The notes beneath the pieces were generated by a model. It was given only the letters and a program-made list of their open reading frames with translations, did no database searches and had not been told where the DNA came from. The position numbers were made by a program, and so were the translations under genes. Below are positions 33,497 through 42,744 of a stretch of 45,677 bases of DNA, in pieces. Origin of the DNA: Hyphomicrobiales bacterium (GTDB taxonomy: Bacteria > Pseudomonadota > Alphaproteobacteria > Rhizobiales > Methyloligellaceae). Position 1 is the stretch's first letter, and each line of letters starts with the position of its first letter. The stretch spans positions 1-45,677 of the forward strand of contig JAJFHO010000060.1 in assembly GCA_021775575.1 (NCBI GenBank), given 5' to 3'.

Positions 33497-34465
33497 ATGG
33501 CCGATCCTCAGCTCATCCAGACCGCTATCGTAGTGCTCGCCGGAATCGCGGTGTTCCTGACGCTTGAGGCCGGCTACCTCGTCATTTCGAAGCGCCGCTC
33601 CTACAAGGGACGCGTGAACCGCCGGCTGAAAATTTTTGGCGATGTGGGCTCTCAGCATGACGTTCTTCTGACCCTGCGCCGCGAACGCGGGCTTACGTCG
33701 GAAGGCAGATACCGGCTGCCGTTGATCTGGTTTAACCGGCTGCTCTTGCAATCCGGCATCGGCGTGAGCGCGACCCGGCTGGCGACCATCGCCCTGTTTC
33801 CCGCCGCCGCCGCATTCGTCGCGGCCCATATTGTTTTGCATTTAATAATAGCCAGCATCGCCGCGGCGATGCTCGCGGCTGTATTTTTGCCGTTGCTCGT
33901 TATGCTTTTTCTGCGCCGAAAGCGGCGCAACAAATTTGCGGCGCTGCTGCCGGACGCGGTCGACGTTCTGGTCCGAAGTCTGCGCGCCGGGCACCCGCTG
34001 CCGATCGCGATCTCGATGGTCGGGCGTGAGATGCCCGATCCCATTGGCACCGAATTCGGCATGACGGCCGATGAGATGACATATGGTCTCGATCTCGATT
34101 CGGCGATGAACAATATGAACAGCCGCGTCGGGCAGGACGACCTTGCCCTGCTCGTGGTAGCGATTTCAATCCAGTCCAAGACCGGCGGCAATCTCGCGGA
34201 GATCCTGAGCAATCTGTCGAAAGTGCTGCGCGCGCGCTTCAAGATGCGGCGCCGGATCAAGGCGGTATCGGCCGAGGGCCGGGTGTCCGCGATCGGTCTT
34301 AGCTTGTTGCCATTTCTCGTCTTCGGCATTCTCAACGTTATGGCGCCCGGCTTTTACGGCGATGTCTGGGATAAACCGATCACACCGCAGGTCATCGGCT
34401 TTGCCATCGGGCTCATGAGCGTAGGCAATTTGATCATGTTCCGGATGGTCAACTTCAGGATCTGA
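33497..34465 (+). CDS. tadB: Tad pilus inner-membrane platform protein TadB
   Basis: The 322-residue protein has an N-terminal membrane segment (about 8-28), two central segments (about 90-135) and a type II secretion F domain (about 155-285) containing LPDAVDVLVRSLRAGHPLPIA in part and IQSKTGGNLAEILSNLS, then two C-terminal segments. It starts nine bases after the cpaF stop with a GGGGCG upstream and forms the inner-membrane platform with TadC, acting on force from CpaF. Confidence 0.94.
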   Translation: MADPQLIQTAIVVLAGIAVFLTLEAGYLVISKRRSYKGRVNRRLKIFGDVGSQHDVLLTLRRERGLTSEGRYRLPLIWFNRLLLQSGIGVSATRLATIALFPAAAAFVAAHIVLHLIIASIAAAMLAAVFLPLLVMLFLRRKRRNKFAALLPDAVDVLVRSLRAGHPLPIAISMVGREMPDPIGTEFGMTADEMTYGLDLDSAMNNMNSRVGQDDLALLVVAISIQSKTGGNLAEILSNLSKVLRARFKMRRRIKAVSAEGRVSAIGLSLLPFLVFGILNVMAPGFYGDVWDKPITPQVIGFAIGLMSVGNLIMFRMVNFRI

Positions 34466-34466
34466 C

Positions 34467-35441
34467 ATGGGCACAGCTATTACACAGTTCCTGCAGAGCC
34501 AGGGCCTCGATCCCTCCGATCTGATATTCGTCGTCATGGCCGCGGCCTTCCTGTTCGTGTTTTTGGCAACCGTCGGTCTGGCCCGGACGATGCGGGGGCG
34601 CGAACAAATTCGCCGGCGCGCTCTTTATGACGGGGATTCGAGCCAAGATGCTCATAACGATCGCCGCTCCTTGCGCCATCAGCGCCTGGCCGGCACCAAG
34701 CGGCTGTTGTCGCTGGTCGGCGCGAATTTCGTACCCGGCAACCAGAAATCGGTTTCCGAGGTGCGCAAGAGCCTGATGCGGGCCGGATTTTTCCAGCCGG
34801 CGGCGGTGGGCGGGTATTATCTGCTGCGTGTCGTCCTGGCCGCGACCTTGCCCGGGGTCGCGTTCCTTGTGATCGGTATCGGCGATTATGACGTCACCGG
34901 AACCCGGATGCTGATGACGCTCGTAGCGGCGGCGGCGGCCGGCCTTGTCTTTCCCAGCCTATACATTTCGCATCGAGCTAAGCGGCTGCAGCGCCAGTGC
35001 CGGGAAGGGTTTCCCGATTTCATGGACCTGATGGTCGTATGCGCCGAAGCCGGGATCAGCCTGGAAGCCGCGATCGGGCGCGTGAGCCGGGAGATCGCTC
35101 AGAACTACCCCTATCTTGGTATCAGCCTTCACATGGCCAGCCTTGAATTGCGCGCCGGTCGGCCGCTGATCGAAGCCTTTCAGAATCTGGCCGAGCGGCT
35201 GGGTATCGACGAGGCGCACAATCTGGGATCGCTCCTGCAGCAGTCCGAGGAACTCGGCACCAGCCTCTCCGACGCGCTGCGCGTCTATAGCGACGAGATG
35301 CGCGACAAGCGCATGTCGGGGGCGGAGGAAAAGGCGCACGCACTGCCGGCCAAAATGGCGCTTCCACTGACGATGTTCGTTTTCCCCACCATCCTGATTG
35401 TCATCCTGCTGCCCGTGTTCGTGCGCATCAGCTCGATGTAG
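34467..35441 (+). CDS. tadC: Tad pilus inner-membrane platform protein TadC
   Basis: The 324-residue protein has an N-terminal membrane segment (about 18-38), paired segments (about 110-165) and a type II secretion F domain with FPDFMDLMVVCAEAGISLEAA in part and LLQQSEELGTSLSDALRVYSDEMR in part, followed by KMALPLTMFVFPTILIVILLP at the C-terminus. It begins one base after the tadB stop, so the pair is translationally coupled. Confidence 0.94.
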   Translation: MGTAITQFLQSQGLDPSDLIFVVMAAAFLFVFLATVGLARTMRGREQIRRRALYDGDSSQDAHNDRRSLRHQRLAGTKRLLSLVGANFVPGNQKSVSEVRKSLMRAGFFQPAAVGGYYLLRVVLAATLPGVAFLVIGIGDYDVTGTRMLMTLVAAAAAGLVFPSLYISHRAKRLQRQCREGFPDFMDLMVVCAEAGISLEAAIGRVSREIAQNYPYLGISLHMASLELRAGRPLIEAFQNLAERLGIDEAHNLGSLLQQSEELGTSLSDALRVYSDEMRDKRMSGAEEKAHALPAKMALPLTMFVFPTILIVILLPVFVRISSM

Positions 35442-35444
35442 GCG

Positions 35445-35459
35445 TTAACCCTCTGTTTA
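35445..35459 (+). promoter_or_regulatory. Candidate CtrA-like box upstream of tadD
   Basis: TTAACCCTCTGTTTA matches TTAA-N7-TTAA in seven of eight specified bases. It lies between the tadC stop and the tadD start. Pilus genes are CtrA targets in Caulobacter; whether this organism uses it is unknown. Confidence 0.3.
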
Positions 35460-35538
35460 GCCTGATCAAAGGCAACACGTGTCAGATCGTGTCTTGAGCG
35501 GTACAACTATACCTACCGGTAGAATCCGCGGGGGAACC

Positions 35539-36012
35539 ATGTTCATACGGGCATTGCCAGCCATTTTCCTGGCGCTCGTGCTGGCCGGCTGTGTCGTCGG
35601 CCAGAAGGGCGTTGCGCCGCGCAATCCCCATGCCAGCTTGCCCGCGGCGTCGCGTCTCGACCCGTCTCAGGTAGACCTCGTCAAGGCGCAAAACCACTTC
35701 CGCAACGAGGATTACGGTCTCGCGGAAACCTATTTCCGCAAGGCTGTCGAACGATATCCGAACAATGGCGACGCCTGGGTCGGTCTGGCCGCATCCTATG
35801 ACCGGTTGCGCCGTTTCGATTTGGCGGAACGGGCCTATAGGGTCGTGGTCCAGAAGGTCGGATATACCGTAACCGTGCACAATAATCTGGGCTACCATCA
35901 CTATCTGCGCGGCAACATGACCAAGGCGCGCAAGCATTTCGACGCCGCCCACGAAATGGAGCCCAAAAATCCATACATCCTCAACAATTTGAAGCTCGTC
36001 GACGCATCCTGA
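35539..36012 (+). CDS. tadD: Tad locus TPR lipoprotein TadD
   Basis: The start at MFIRALPAIFLALVLAGC (GGGGGAA upstream) gives a lipoprotein signal with lipobox LAGC; the ORF track adds 20 residues. The 157-residue product has about three TPR units from residue 50 (FRNEDYGLAETYFRKAVERYP, given in part, through YILNNLKLV). TadD-like lipoproteins help assemble or stabilise the secretin. This one is short compared with TadD proteins of about 250 residues. It is the last tad gene here. Confidence 0.85.
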   Translation: MFIRALPAIFLALVLAGCVVGQKGVAPRNPHASLPAASRLDPSQVDLVKAQNHFRNEDYGLAETYFRKAVERYPNNGDAWVGLAASYDRLRRFDLAERAYRVVVQKVGYTVTVHNNLGYHHYLRGNMTKARKHFDAAHEMEPKNPYILNNLKLVDAS

Positions 36013-36071
36013 AGCGATTGACGGCGCACGCGATTGCCTGCTGCATTGTTTGCGGTGGGTCTCTGCTTCGC

Positions 36072-36077
36072 TATAAT
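36072..36077 (+). promoter_or_regulatory. Candidate -10 box of the FnrL-type regulator gene
   Basis: A perfect TATAAT lies 84 bases upstream of the preferred start codon. The -35 is poor (TTTGCG at about 17 bases). Transcription starting near 36084 would make the ORF-track start at 36086 leaderless and supports the later ATG at 36161. Confidence 0.4.
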
Positions 36078-36160
36078 GATCTGATATGAGGCAAGAAGCC
36101 GGGCCCGTTGTTCGCTGGGGGCTGGACGGCAGGATCGTATCAGGAGAGGCCGGCTTTCCG

Positions 36161-36889
36161 ATGGTGGCTCACTTGCACAATACAATAGCGACCAGATGCA
36201 GCAGATGCGTCCTCCGTCACAAAGCAATCTGCGCCGCTCTGTCGGAGACCGAACTAAACGATTTCAACAAAATTGCACGCCAGCGCACGATCACGGCCGG
36301 CCAGGTGATTTATGGCGACGACGACGTCATGCTGGCCAACATTCTCATGGGCGTCATCAAGCTGACCAAAACTCTCTCCGACGGCAGACAACAGATCGTC
36401 GGCTTGCAGTTCCCGCCGGACTTTTTGGGGCGCATTTACACCAAGACAGCGCCCTATTTTGCCGAGGCTGCCACCGATGTGGAGCTTTGCACCTTTCCGA
36501 AGGCCGGTTTCGAGGCAATGCTGCGTCGCTACCCAGGGCTGGAGCATCGTCTGTTCGAGAACACGCTGGATGAACTCGATTCGGCGCGCGAATGGATGCT
36601 GCTGCTGGGACGCAAGACCGCGCAGGAAAAAGTCGCGACCCTGCTTTTGATGATCGCCAGCCGGGCGTCCAATGTCGGCTGCAGCCATATCCATTCGCCG
36701 GAGATCAGTTCTGCCCGCTTCTCGCTGCCTCTGACACGCGCCGACCTGGCCGACTATCTCGGGCTTACGCTTGAGACGGTCAGCAGGCAAATGACGAAGC
36801 TGAAGTCGATCGGGGTCATTGAACTGGTGGACAATCGCGAGATCATTGTCCCGGATATTTCCATGCTGGAAAAGATCGCCGATCCGTGA
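36161..36889 (+). CDS. FNR-type oxygen-sensing Crp/Fnr regulator (FnrL-like)
   Basis: The start MVAHLHNTIATRCSRC is preferred to the upstream track start because AGGAGAGG lies 11 bases before it and it gives 242 residues, normal for FnrL. The N-terminal C-x2-C-x7-C (RCSRCVLRHKAIC) and a fourth Cys in VELCTFP have the spacing of alphaproteobacterial FNR proteins that bind an oxygen-labile 4Fe-4S cluster. A cNMP-type beta roll, dimer helix and HTH (LTRADLADYLGLTLETVSRQM, given in part) follow. It probably binds the FNR box at 37565-37578 and activates the cco genes under low oxygen. Confidence 0.92.
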   Translation: MVAHLHNTIATRCSRCVLRHKAICAALSETELNDFNKIARQRTITAGQVIYGDDDVMLANILMGVIKLTKTLSDGRQQIVGLQFPPDFLGRIYTKTAPYFAEAATDVELCTFPKAGFEAMLRRYPGLEHRLFENTLDELDSAREWMLLLGRKTAQEKVATLLLMIASRASNVGCSHIHSPEISSARFSLPLTRADLADYLGLTLETVSRQMTKLKSIGVIELVDNREIIVPDISMLEKIADP

Positions 36890-36898
36890 CGCCGCCTG

Positions 36899-37474
36899 CT
36901 ACCGTCGCTTGCCTGCCACCAAATCCGCTATATCTGAGTTGCTGAGCGGCGTCAGATCCTCGGGTTTGAGACGCCGGTGCGCCAGCGGAATCACGACCGC
37001 GCCCTCCCAGCTGATGTGCCGGCGGCGGCCTTCGAAAAGACCGCGCAGCATATAAGCGAGCATATCCGGATTTTGATGCCGTCCCCTGGCAAGTGCCGCT
37101 TCGAGCTGATCAGCGGTATCGTAGCCCAGTCCTTCGTCCGCATCGTTAGCCAATGTTATCCGTCGAATCAGGGCATCGATATTGTCTTTTCCCCGTGCGC
37201 GGCGGCGCAGCAGCGGGAACAGAAGCCGTTCCTGAATGGTGATGTAGCGGGGGACGCCCGTGCGCAGCATCGTTAGCGATAGCTCCGCCCTTATGCGGTC
37301 GACAGGGCCTGGCAGCGTATCGGCAATCTCCTCGAGAATACCGCATAACTGCTCTTGCAGCGAATGCTCGCTCGAGAGCCAGTCGAGAATATCCCGAGCC
37401 GAAGCATCCGGACCATCACTCTGATCCGAATCCGTTCCAAAAATCGGTATGGGCGTTGTGTCTCGCGCTGGCAT
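36899..37474 (-). CDS. Hemerythrin-like (HHE-type) protein
   Basis: The 191-residue, mainly helical protein carries a possible di-iron pattern: a His in SSEHSLQEQL (about residue 37), a Glu in IQERLLFPLLRRR (about 82) and a later HxxxE in RRHISWEGAVVIPLAHRR (about 152-169). The N-terminal 25 residues look disordered. Such proteins sense or scavenge oxygen, NO or iron. It diverges from ccoN and shares the gap containing the FNR box, so microaerobic control is likely. The function is assigned at family level only; the ligand set is not fully canonical. Confidence 0.65.
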   Translation of the reverse strand: MPARDTTPIPIFGTDSDQSDGPDASARDILDWLSSEHSLQEQLCGILEEIADTLPGPVDRIRAELSLTMLRTGVPRYITIQERLLFPLLRRRARGKDNIDALIRRITLANDADEGLGYDTADQLEAALARGRHQNPDMLAYMLRGLFEGRRRHISWEGAVVIPLAHRRLKPEDLTPLSNSDIADLVAGKRR

Positions 37475-37564
37475 GCGTCAACCGCGCCCCGTGCTTGATC
37501 CTCGAATATATCCGCAAATTTTCGTCACCGTGACCAAAGGTAAGTGGTGTCGGACAGCAGTGAG

Positions 37565-37578
37565 TTGACTCAGATCAA
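37565..37578 (+). promoter_or_regulatory. FNR box in the ccoN/hemerythrin divergent gap
   Basis: TTGACTCAGATCAA fits the FNR/FixK consensus TTGAT-N4-ATCAA with one difference. A TTAATC at 37599-37604 placed as -10 would put the box near -40 of a ccoN transcript, a class-II activating position. The encoded FnrL-like regulator two genes away is the obvious candidate to bind it. Confidence 0.82.
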
Positions 37579-37697
37579 TGCTTGGCTCATGCGTATCCTT
37601 AATCAAGGCACAGGGTAGTGGCACGAGGGCACATATTGCTGTATCAGACATTCCTGCCACGCCCGATATGCCGGGGCAAGATTGAGGGATCGATGAA

Positions 37698-39374
37698 ATG
37701 AATCCACGACCAGCAGCGTCGAGTGCTTTTTCCGATGTCATGGCGCTGGCCGGCTCGCTAGTCGCCATTGCCGTGGGAATGATGTTTGCGATCGCCGGCA
37801 AGGATGCGGTGATCGTTTTCCATGGCTGGCTTTTCACCGCCGCGGCTGCGATCGTGGCGCTGATCGCGCTCAACCGGATGCGCGGCAAGGGGCCTGACGT
37901 TGATCCAACGGCATATGTCGACGGTCCGGTGCGGGTTGCAACCGTTGCCACTGTATTTTGGGGCGTGGTCGGCTTTCTGGTCGGCGACATCATTGCCTGG
38001 CAACTTGCTTTTCCGATTCTCAATTTCGACCTGCCCTGGACCAGCTTCGCACGGCTGAGGCCTGTCCACACCTCGGCTGTTATATTCGCCTTCGGCGGCA
38101 ACGCGCTTCTGGCGACGTCCTTCTATATTGTCCAGCGGACCTGCCGGGCGCGGCTCGCCGGGAGCTGGGCGCCCTGGTTCGTGATCTGGGGTTATCAGCT
38201 TTTTCTGGTGCTCGCCGCCAGCGGCTATGTCCTGGGCGTGACCCAGTCGAAGGAATATGCCGAGCCGGAATGGTATGTTGATCTGTGGCTGACGCTGGTC
38301 TGGGTCGTTTATTTCCTTGTCTTCATCGGCACGCTGGCGCGGCGCAAGGAGCCGCATATCTACGTCGCCAACTGGTTCCTCCTGGCCTTCATCGTGACCG
38401 TGGCGATATTGCACCTCGTCAACAACGCAGCTCTGCCGGTCTCGTTCCTCGGCACGAAAAGCTACATCATCTATACCGGCGTCCAGGACGCCATGACCCA
38501 GTGGTGGTATGGCCATAACGCGGTGGGATTTTTCCTGACTGCGGGCTTTCTCGGCATGATGTATTATTTCGTGCCGAAGCGCGCCGAACGCCCGGTCTAC
38601 TCCGACCGGCTGTCGATCGTGCATTTCTGGTCGCTGATTTTCCTCTATATCTGGGCCGGTCCGCATCATCTTCACTACACCGCACTGCCCGACTGGGCGC
38701 AGACCCTCGGCGCGACCTTTTCCGTGATGCTATGGATGCCGTCATGGGGCGGCATGATCAACGGGCTGATGACCCTGTCCGGAGCCTGGGACAAGTTAAG
38801 GACCGATCCGGTAATTCGAATGCTCGTGGTCTCGGTCGCTTTTTACGGCATGTCGACCTTCGAGGGGCCGCTGATGAGCGTGAAAGCGGTCAACTCGCTC
38901 TCCCACTATACCGACTGGACCATCGGCCATGTTCATTCCGGCGCGCTTGGCTGGGTCGGCTTCGTGAGCTTCGGCGCGGTCTACTGCCTGGTGCCATGGC
39001 TATGGGGCCGCAAAGGCCTCTACTCCATGAAGCTTGTCGAATGGCATTTCTGGATTTCGACGCTGGGCATCCTGCTCTACATCACCGCCATGTGGGTGTC
39101 CGGCATTCTGCAGGGCCTGATGTGGCGGGCGTACGACTCGCTCGGCTTCCTCGAATATTCCTTCGTTGAATCCGTCGAGGCGATGCATCCCTTCTATATC
39201 ATCCGCGCCCTGGGCGGATTGCTGTTCGTCATCGGCGCGTTGCTTATGGCCTGGAATCTCTGGCGCACGGTTTATGGCGAGGAGCCTGCCGATATGCGCG
39301 ATCAGCCGAGGATAGCGGCGGCTCCCGAGTTGCGCGAACCGGCTGCTGCGGTGCGCCCCTTGGCGGCGGAATAG
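37698..39374 (+). CDS. ccoN: cbb3-type cytochrome c oxidase subunit I CcoN
   Basis: The 558-residue membrane protein has at least twelve transmembrane segments and the haem-copper oxidase core. Conserved histidines appear in [28 protein letters not shown], the copper-site region [16 protein letters not shown] and [13 protein letters not shown]. It reduces oxygen at a high-affinity haem b3-CuB site. The ATG has GAGGGA upstream. A C-terminal tail of about 35 residues after the last segment is rich in Ala/Pro/Glu. It is the first gene of ccoNOQP-GHIS. Confidence 0.97.
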   Translation: MNPRPAASSAFSDVMALAGSLVAIAVGMMFAIAGKDAVIVFHGWLFTAAAAIVALIALNRMRGKGPDVDPTAYVDGPVRVATVATVFWGVVGFLVGDIIAWQLAFPILNFDLPWTSFARLRPVHTSAVIFAFGGNALLATSFYIVQRTCRARLAGSWAPWFVIWGYQLFLVLAASGYVLGVTQSKEYAEPEWYVDLWLTLVWVVYFLVFIGTLARRKEPHIYVANWFLLAFIVTVAILHLVNNAALPVSFLGTKSYIIYTGVQDAMTQWWYGHNAVGFFLTAGFLGMMYYFVPKRAERPVYSDRLSIVHFWSLIFLYIWAGPHHLHYTALPDWAQTLGATFSVMLWMPSWGGMINGLMTLSGAWDKLRTDPVIRMLVVSVAFYGMSTFEGPLMSVKAVNSLSHYTDWTIGHVHSGALGWVGFVSFGAVYCLVPWLWGRKGLYSMKLVEWHFWISTLGILLYITAMWVSGILQGLMWRAYDSLGFLEYSFVESVEAMHPFYIIRALGGLLFVIGALLMAWNLWRTVYGEEPADMRDQPRIAAAPELREPAAAVRPLAAE

Positions 39375-39383
39375 GAGGGGGCT

Positions 39384-40118
39384 ATGGATTATTCGAAACA
39401 CAAGATATTCGAAACCAACTCGGTACTCTTGCTGGTTGGCATTCTGATCATGGTGTCAATCGGTGGCCTGGTTGAGATATTGCCGCTCTACTGGCTCAAA
39501 TCGACGGTGGAAAAGGTTCAAGGCATGCGGCCCTATACGCCGCTCGAACTGGCTGGCCGCAATATTTATGTCCGCGAGGGCTGTTATCTTTGCCACAGCC
39601 AGATGATCCGGAGCCTGCGCGACGAGGTGGAACGCTACGGCCATTATTCCCTCGCCGCGGAAAGCATGTATGACCATCCCTTCCAATGGGGTTCGAAGCG
39701 GACCGGTCCGGACCTCGCCCGGGTAGGCGGCAAATATTCAGACGAGTGGCATGTGCTGCATTTGAAAGATCCGCGCGCGGTCGTGCCGGAGTCGATCATG
39801 CCCGGTTATCCGTGGCTGGCGAAACGTCCGCTCGACGCCGGGAGCCTTTCAGACCATCTGGCAACGCTAAAGACCATCGGCGACCCTTATACAGAGGAGA
39901 TGGTCAAGGCGGCGTCCGCCGACATCGCCGCTCAGGTCGACCCCGACAGCGACGGTGTCGATGCCCTGCAAAAGCGTTATCCGAAGGTGGTTGTCCGCCA
40001 GTTCGACGGCGATCCGACCTTCGTCTCGGAGATGGATGCGCTCGTTGCCTATCTGCAAATGCTGGGCACGCTTGTGGACTTCGCGACGTTCGACGCGTCG
40101 GGTCCGAATCTGCGTTAG
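39384..40118 (+). CDS. ccoO: cbb3 oxidase monohaem cytochrome c subunit CcoO
   Basis: The 244-residue protein is anchored by an N-terminal membrane helix (about 12-32) and binds one haem c through CYLCHSQ (about 68-74), with a probable axial Met in [10 protein letters not shown]. It starts nine bases after ccoN with AGGAGGGG upstream. It passes electrons from CcoP to CcoN. Confidence 0.97.
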   Translation: MDYSKHKIFETNSVLLLVGILIMVSIGGLVEILPLYWLKSTVEKVQGMRPYTPLELAGRNIYVREGCYLCHSQMIRSLRDEVERYGHYSLAAESMYDHPFQWGSKRTGPDLARVGGKYSDEWHVLHLKDPRAVVPESIMPGYPWLAKRPLDAGSLSDHLATLKTIGDPYTEEMVKAASADIAAQVDPDSDGVDALQKRYPKVVVRQFDGDPTFVSEMDALVAYLQMLGTLVDFATFDASGPNLR

Positions 40119-40130
40119 GGGAGCGGGAAC

Positions 40131-40307
40131 ATGGCGTATGAAACAATTGTGACCATCACTCAGTCCGTGGCGCTGATTTTCTTCATTCTGCTGTTTGCGG
40201 GCGTGGTCGCCTATGTGTTCTGGCCCGGCAACAGGGACAAATTCGAACGCGCGGCCCGGATCCCCTTCGAGCCGGGTGAGGCAATAGCTAAGAACCGGAA
40301 AGGCTGA
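40131..40307 (+). CDS. ccoQ: cbb3 oxidase small subunit CcoQ
   Basis: This gene is too short for the ORF track. The 58-residue product starts MAYETIVTITQSVALIFFIL and ends AIAKNRKG, with a single membrane helix (about 13-31) followed by the FWPGNRDKFERAAR segment typical of CcoQ. A GGGAGCGGG precedes the ATG. It sits between ccoO and ccoP with 12 and 4 bases on either side and stabilises the complex. Confidence 0.93.
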   Translation: MAYETIVTITQSVALIFFILLFAGVVAYVFWPGNRDKFERAARIPFEPGEAIAKNRKG

Positions 40308-40311
40308 CCTC

Positions 40312-41178
40312 ATGGCCAAACCCGAAATTGACGAAATCACCGGCGCCGAGACCACCGGTCACGAGTGGGACGGCTTGAAGGAACTCAACAAGCCGCTGCC
40401 GCGCTGGTGGCTGTGGTCGTTGTGGGCGTGTGTCGTGTGGGCGATTGGATATTGGATCGCAATGCCCGCATGGCCCCTGGTTTCCGGCTACACCGAAGGT
40501 CTGCTCGGCTATTCGCAGCGGGTGAGCGTGACCAGCGCCTTGGCCGAGGCAAAAGAAGCACAGTCCGAGTTTTTAGAGAAAATCGCGGCCTTGGAAGTGT
40601 CGTCCATCAAGAGTGATCCGGAGCTGTTGCGGTTCTCGCTGGCGGGCGGGGCCGCCGCATTCGGTGACAATTGCGCCCCTTGCCACGGACGTGGCGCCCA
40701 GGGTGCTCCGGGCTACCCGAACCTGAATGACGACAACTGGCTTTGGGGCGGCAAGCTGGAGGATATTCACCAGACACTCGTTGTCGGCATCCGTTCCAAC
40801 CACGACGATACCCGGGACAATCCCATGCCGGCCTTCGGCAGGGACGAGATCCTGACGCCCGCGCAAATCGCCGATGCGGCCCAGTTTGTTCTGTCGCTGT
40901 CAGGCAACAAGGTGGATACTGCGGCGGCGGAGCGGGGCAAGGAGATATTCGCCGAGCAATGCGTCGCCTGCCATGGCGAGGAAGGCAAGGGCAACCCGGA
41001 ACTGGGCGCACCGAACCTGACGGACAGGATATGGCTCTATGGTGGATCGAAGGAAGCTATTTCGCTCACCATCCGCAATTCCCGCGCCGGCGTCATGCCC
41101 TCCTGGGAAGGACGGCTGTCACCGGAGACAATCAAGCAGCTTGCGGTCTATGTCCATTCGCTGGGAGGCGGTCAATAA
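40312..41178 (+). CDS. ccoP: cbb3 oxidase dihaem cytochrome c subunit CcoP
   Basis: The 288-residue protein has an N-terminal hydrophilic part, one membrane helix (about 34-56, WWLWSLWACVVWAIGYWIA in part) and two cytochrome c domains with CAPCH (about 122) and CVACH (about 221). Axial Met candidates are in NPMPAFG and VMPSWEG. It accepts electrons from soluble or membrane cytochromes. It is the last structural subunit of the operon. Confidence 0.97.
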   Translation: MAKPEIDEITGAETTGHEWDGLKELNKPLPRWWLWSLWACVVWAIGYWIAMPAWPLVSGYTEGLLGYSQRVSVTSALAEAKEAQSEFLEKIAALEVSSIKSDPELLRFSLAGGAAAFGDNCAPCHGRGAQGAPGYPNLNDDNWLWGGKLEDIHQTLVVGIRSNHDDTRDNPMPAFGRDEILTPAQIADAAQFVLSLSGNKVDTAAAERGKEIFAEQCVACHGEEGKGNPELGAPNLTDRIWLYGGSKEAISLTIRNSRAGVMPSWEGRLSPETIKQLAVYVHSLGGGQ

Positions 41179-41235
41179 CCGAGGGCCCCGCGCCGGTGGA
41201 TACACAGGCCGGCATAGGCCACACTCGGTGAACCC

Positions 41236-42744
41236 ATGGCGATAACAGCGAAAGAAGCAGCCCGCCGCCGGCCGAAGCGGGCGGCGCCGGGCGTTGAGCG
41301 TGTCGATGTCAAGGCTGTCAACGCCGCGGAGTCCCGGTCGCTCTATGCGTTGCGCGAAAAGGTTTACGCCAAGCGCACCTACGGCACCTTCCGCACCACA
41401 AAATGGGTGGTGATGGCGGTCACCCTCGGCATTTACTATTTGCTGCCCTGGCTGCGCTGGGACCGCGGTCCGCATCTCTCCGATCAGGCGGTGCTGATCG
41501 ATTTCGGGAACCGGCGTTTCTTTTGGTTCTTTCTCGAAATCTGGCCGCAGGAATTCTATTTCATCACTGGACTTCTGGTCATCGCGTCGCTGGTACTGTT
41601 TCTTGCAACGGCGCTGGCCGGGCGCGTGTGGTGCGGTTATACCTGCCCGCAGACGGTGTGGACCGACCTGATGATCGCGGTGGAGCGCTTTTGGCAGGGC
41701 GACCGCAATGCGAGGATTCGTCTCGACAAGGCGCCCTGGACCCTGGACAAGGTCTGGCGGAAGGGTGGCACCCATCTCTCCTGGCTTCTGATCGGCGTGT
41801 TGACCGGCGGCGCCTTCGTTTTCTATTTCCGTGACGCACCGACGCTGTTGGCCGAGTTCATCGCTTTCGAGGCGCCGGCCATCGCCTATATTTTTCTCGG
41901 TATATTTGCAGCGACCACCTATTTGCTCGGCGGCTTGGCGCGGGAACAGGTCTGCACCTATATGTGCCCGTGGCCGCGAATCCAGGGTGCGATGTTCGAC
42001 CAACATTCGCTGCTGGTTTCCTACCGCGACTGGCGTGGCGAGCCGCGCGGGCCCCACAAGAAGGGCGAGAAATGGGAAGGCCGCGGCGATTGTATCGACT
42101 GCAAGCAATGCGTCGTCGTTTGTCCGGCCGGAATCGATATCCGTGACGGAGCCCAGCTCGAATGTATCCAGTGTGCATTGTGCATCGACGCCTGTGACAC
42201 GATCATGAGCAGGATCGGCCGCCCGCGCGGTCTGATCGCCTATGACACGGTCGACAATCTCGAGGCTTGTGCGAAGGGCGGCAAATCGCCTGTCCAACTG
42301 CTGCGTCCCCGCATTCTGTTATATGCCGCGATGATCGCGCTGGTCGGACTCATAATGCTGGTTGCCCTGTGGAATCGTACCGTGCTCGAGGTCAATGTGC
42401 TGCGCGACCGCAATCCGATATTCGTGGAGCTTTCCGATGGCGGCGTGCGCAACGGCTATACGATCAAGATTCTGAACAAGCGCCACGAGCGTCGCCGCTT
42501 CCGCGTCGGGATCGTGGGATTGCAGGGCGGAACATTGCGTATCGTGGGGTATGAGGGCGAAACCGATCCCGTCATTTCGGTCGTGCCGGATGATTTGCGC
42601 GCGCTGCGCATCTATGTGACGCTGTCGGAGGACGCGGTGGCCAAGCTTGGCCGCGAGGTGACCGATTTCGATTTCTGGGTCACCGATCTCGGCGACAATT
42701 CGCAGGTGAGCAACGACACCACCTTCAGGAGCCCGGTCCGATGA
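41236..42744 (+). CDS. ccoG: cbb3 oxidase assembly protein CcoG (FixG/RdxA)
   Basis: The 502-residue membrane ferredoxin has about five transmembrane segments, the VWCGYTCPQTVW motif (about 132-143), two 4Fe-4S clusters in CIDCKQCVVVCPAG and CIQCALCIDACD (about 290-325), and a C-terminal Ig-like FixG domain. It is thought to reduce Cu(II) for delivery to the oxidase. The gap of 57 bp after ccoP has no terminator. Its stop overlaps the ccoH start as ATGA. Confidence 0.96.
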   Translation: MAITAKEAARRRPKRAAPGVERVDVKAVNAAESRSLYALREKVYAKRTYGTFRTTKWVVMAVTLGIYYLLPWLRWDRGPHLSDQAVLIDFGNRRFFWFFLEIWPQEFYFITGLLVIASLVLFLATALAGRVWCGYTCPQTVWTDLMIAVERFWQGDRNARIRLDKAPWTLDKVWRKGGTHLSWLLIGVLTGGAFVFYFRDAPTLLAEFIAFEAPAIAYIFLGIFAATTYLLGGLAREQVCTYMCPWPRIQGAMFDQHSLLVSYRDWRGEPRGPHKKGEKWEGRGDCIDCKQCVVVCPAGIDIRDGAQLECIQCALCIDACDTIMSRIGRPRGLIAYDTVDNLEACAKGGKSPVQLLRPRILLYAAMIALVGLIMLVALWNRTVLEVNVLRDRNPIFVELSDGGVRNGYTIKILNKRHERRRFRVGIVGLQGGTLRIVGYEGETDPVISVVPDDLRALRIYVTLSEDAVAKLGREVTDFDFWVTDLGDNSQVSNDTTFRSPVR

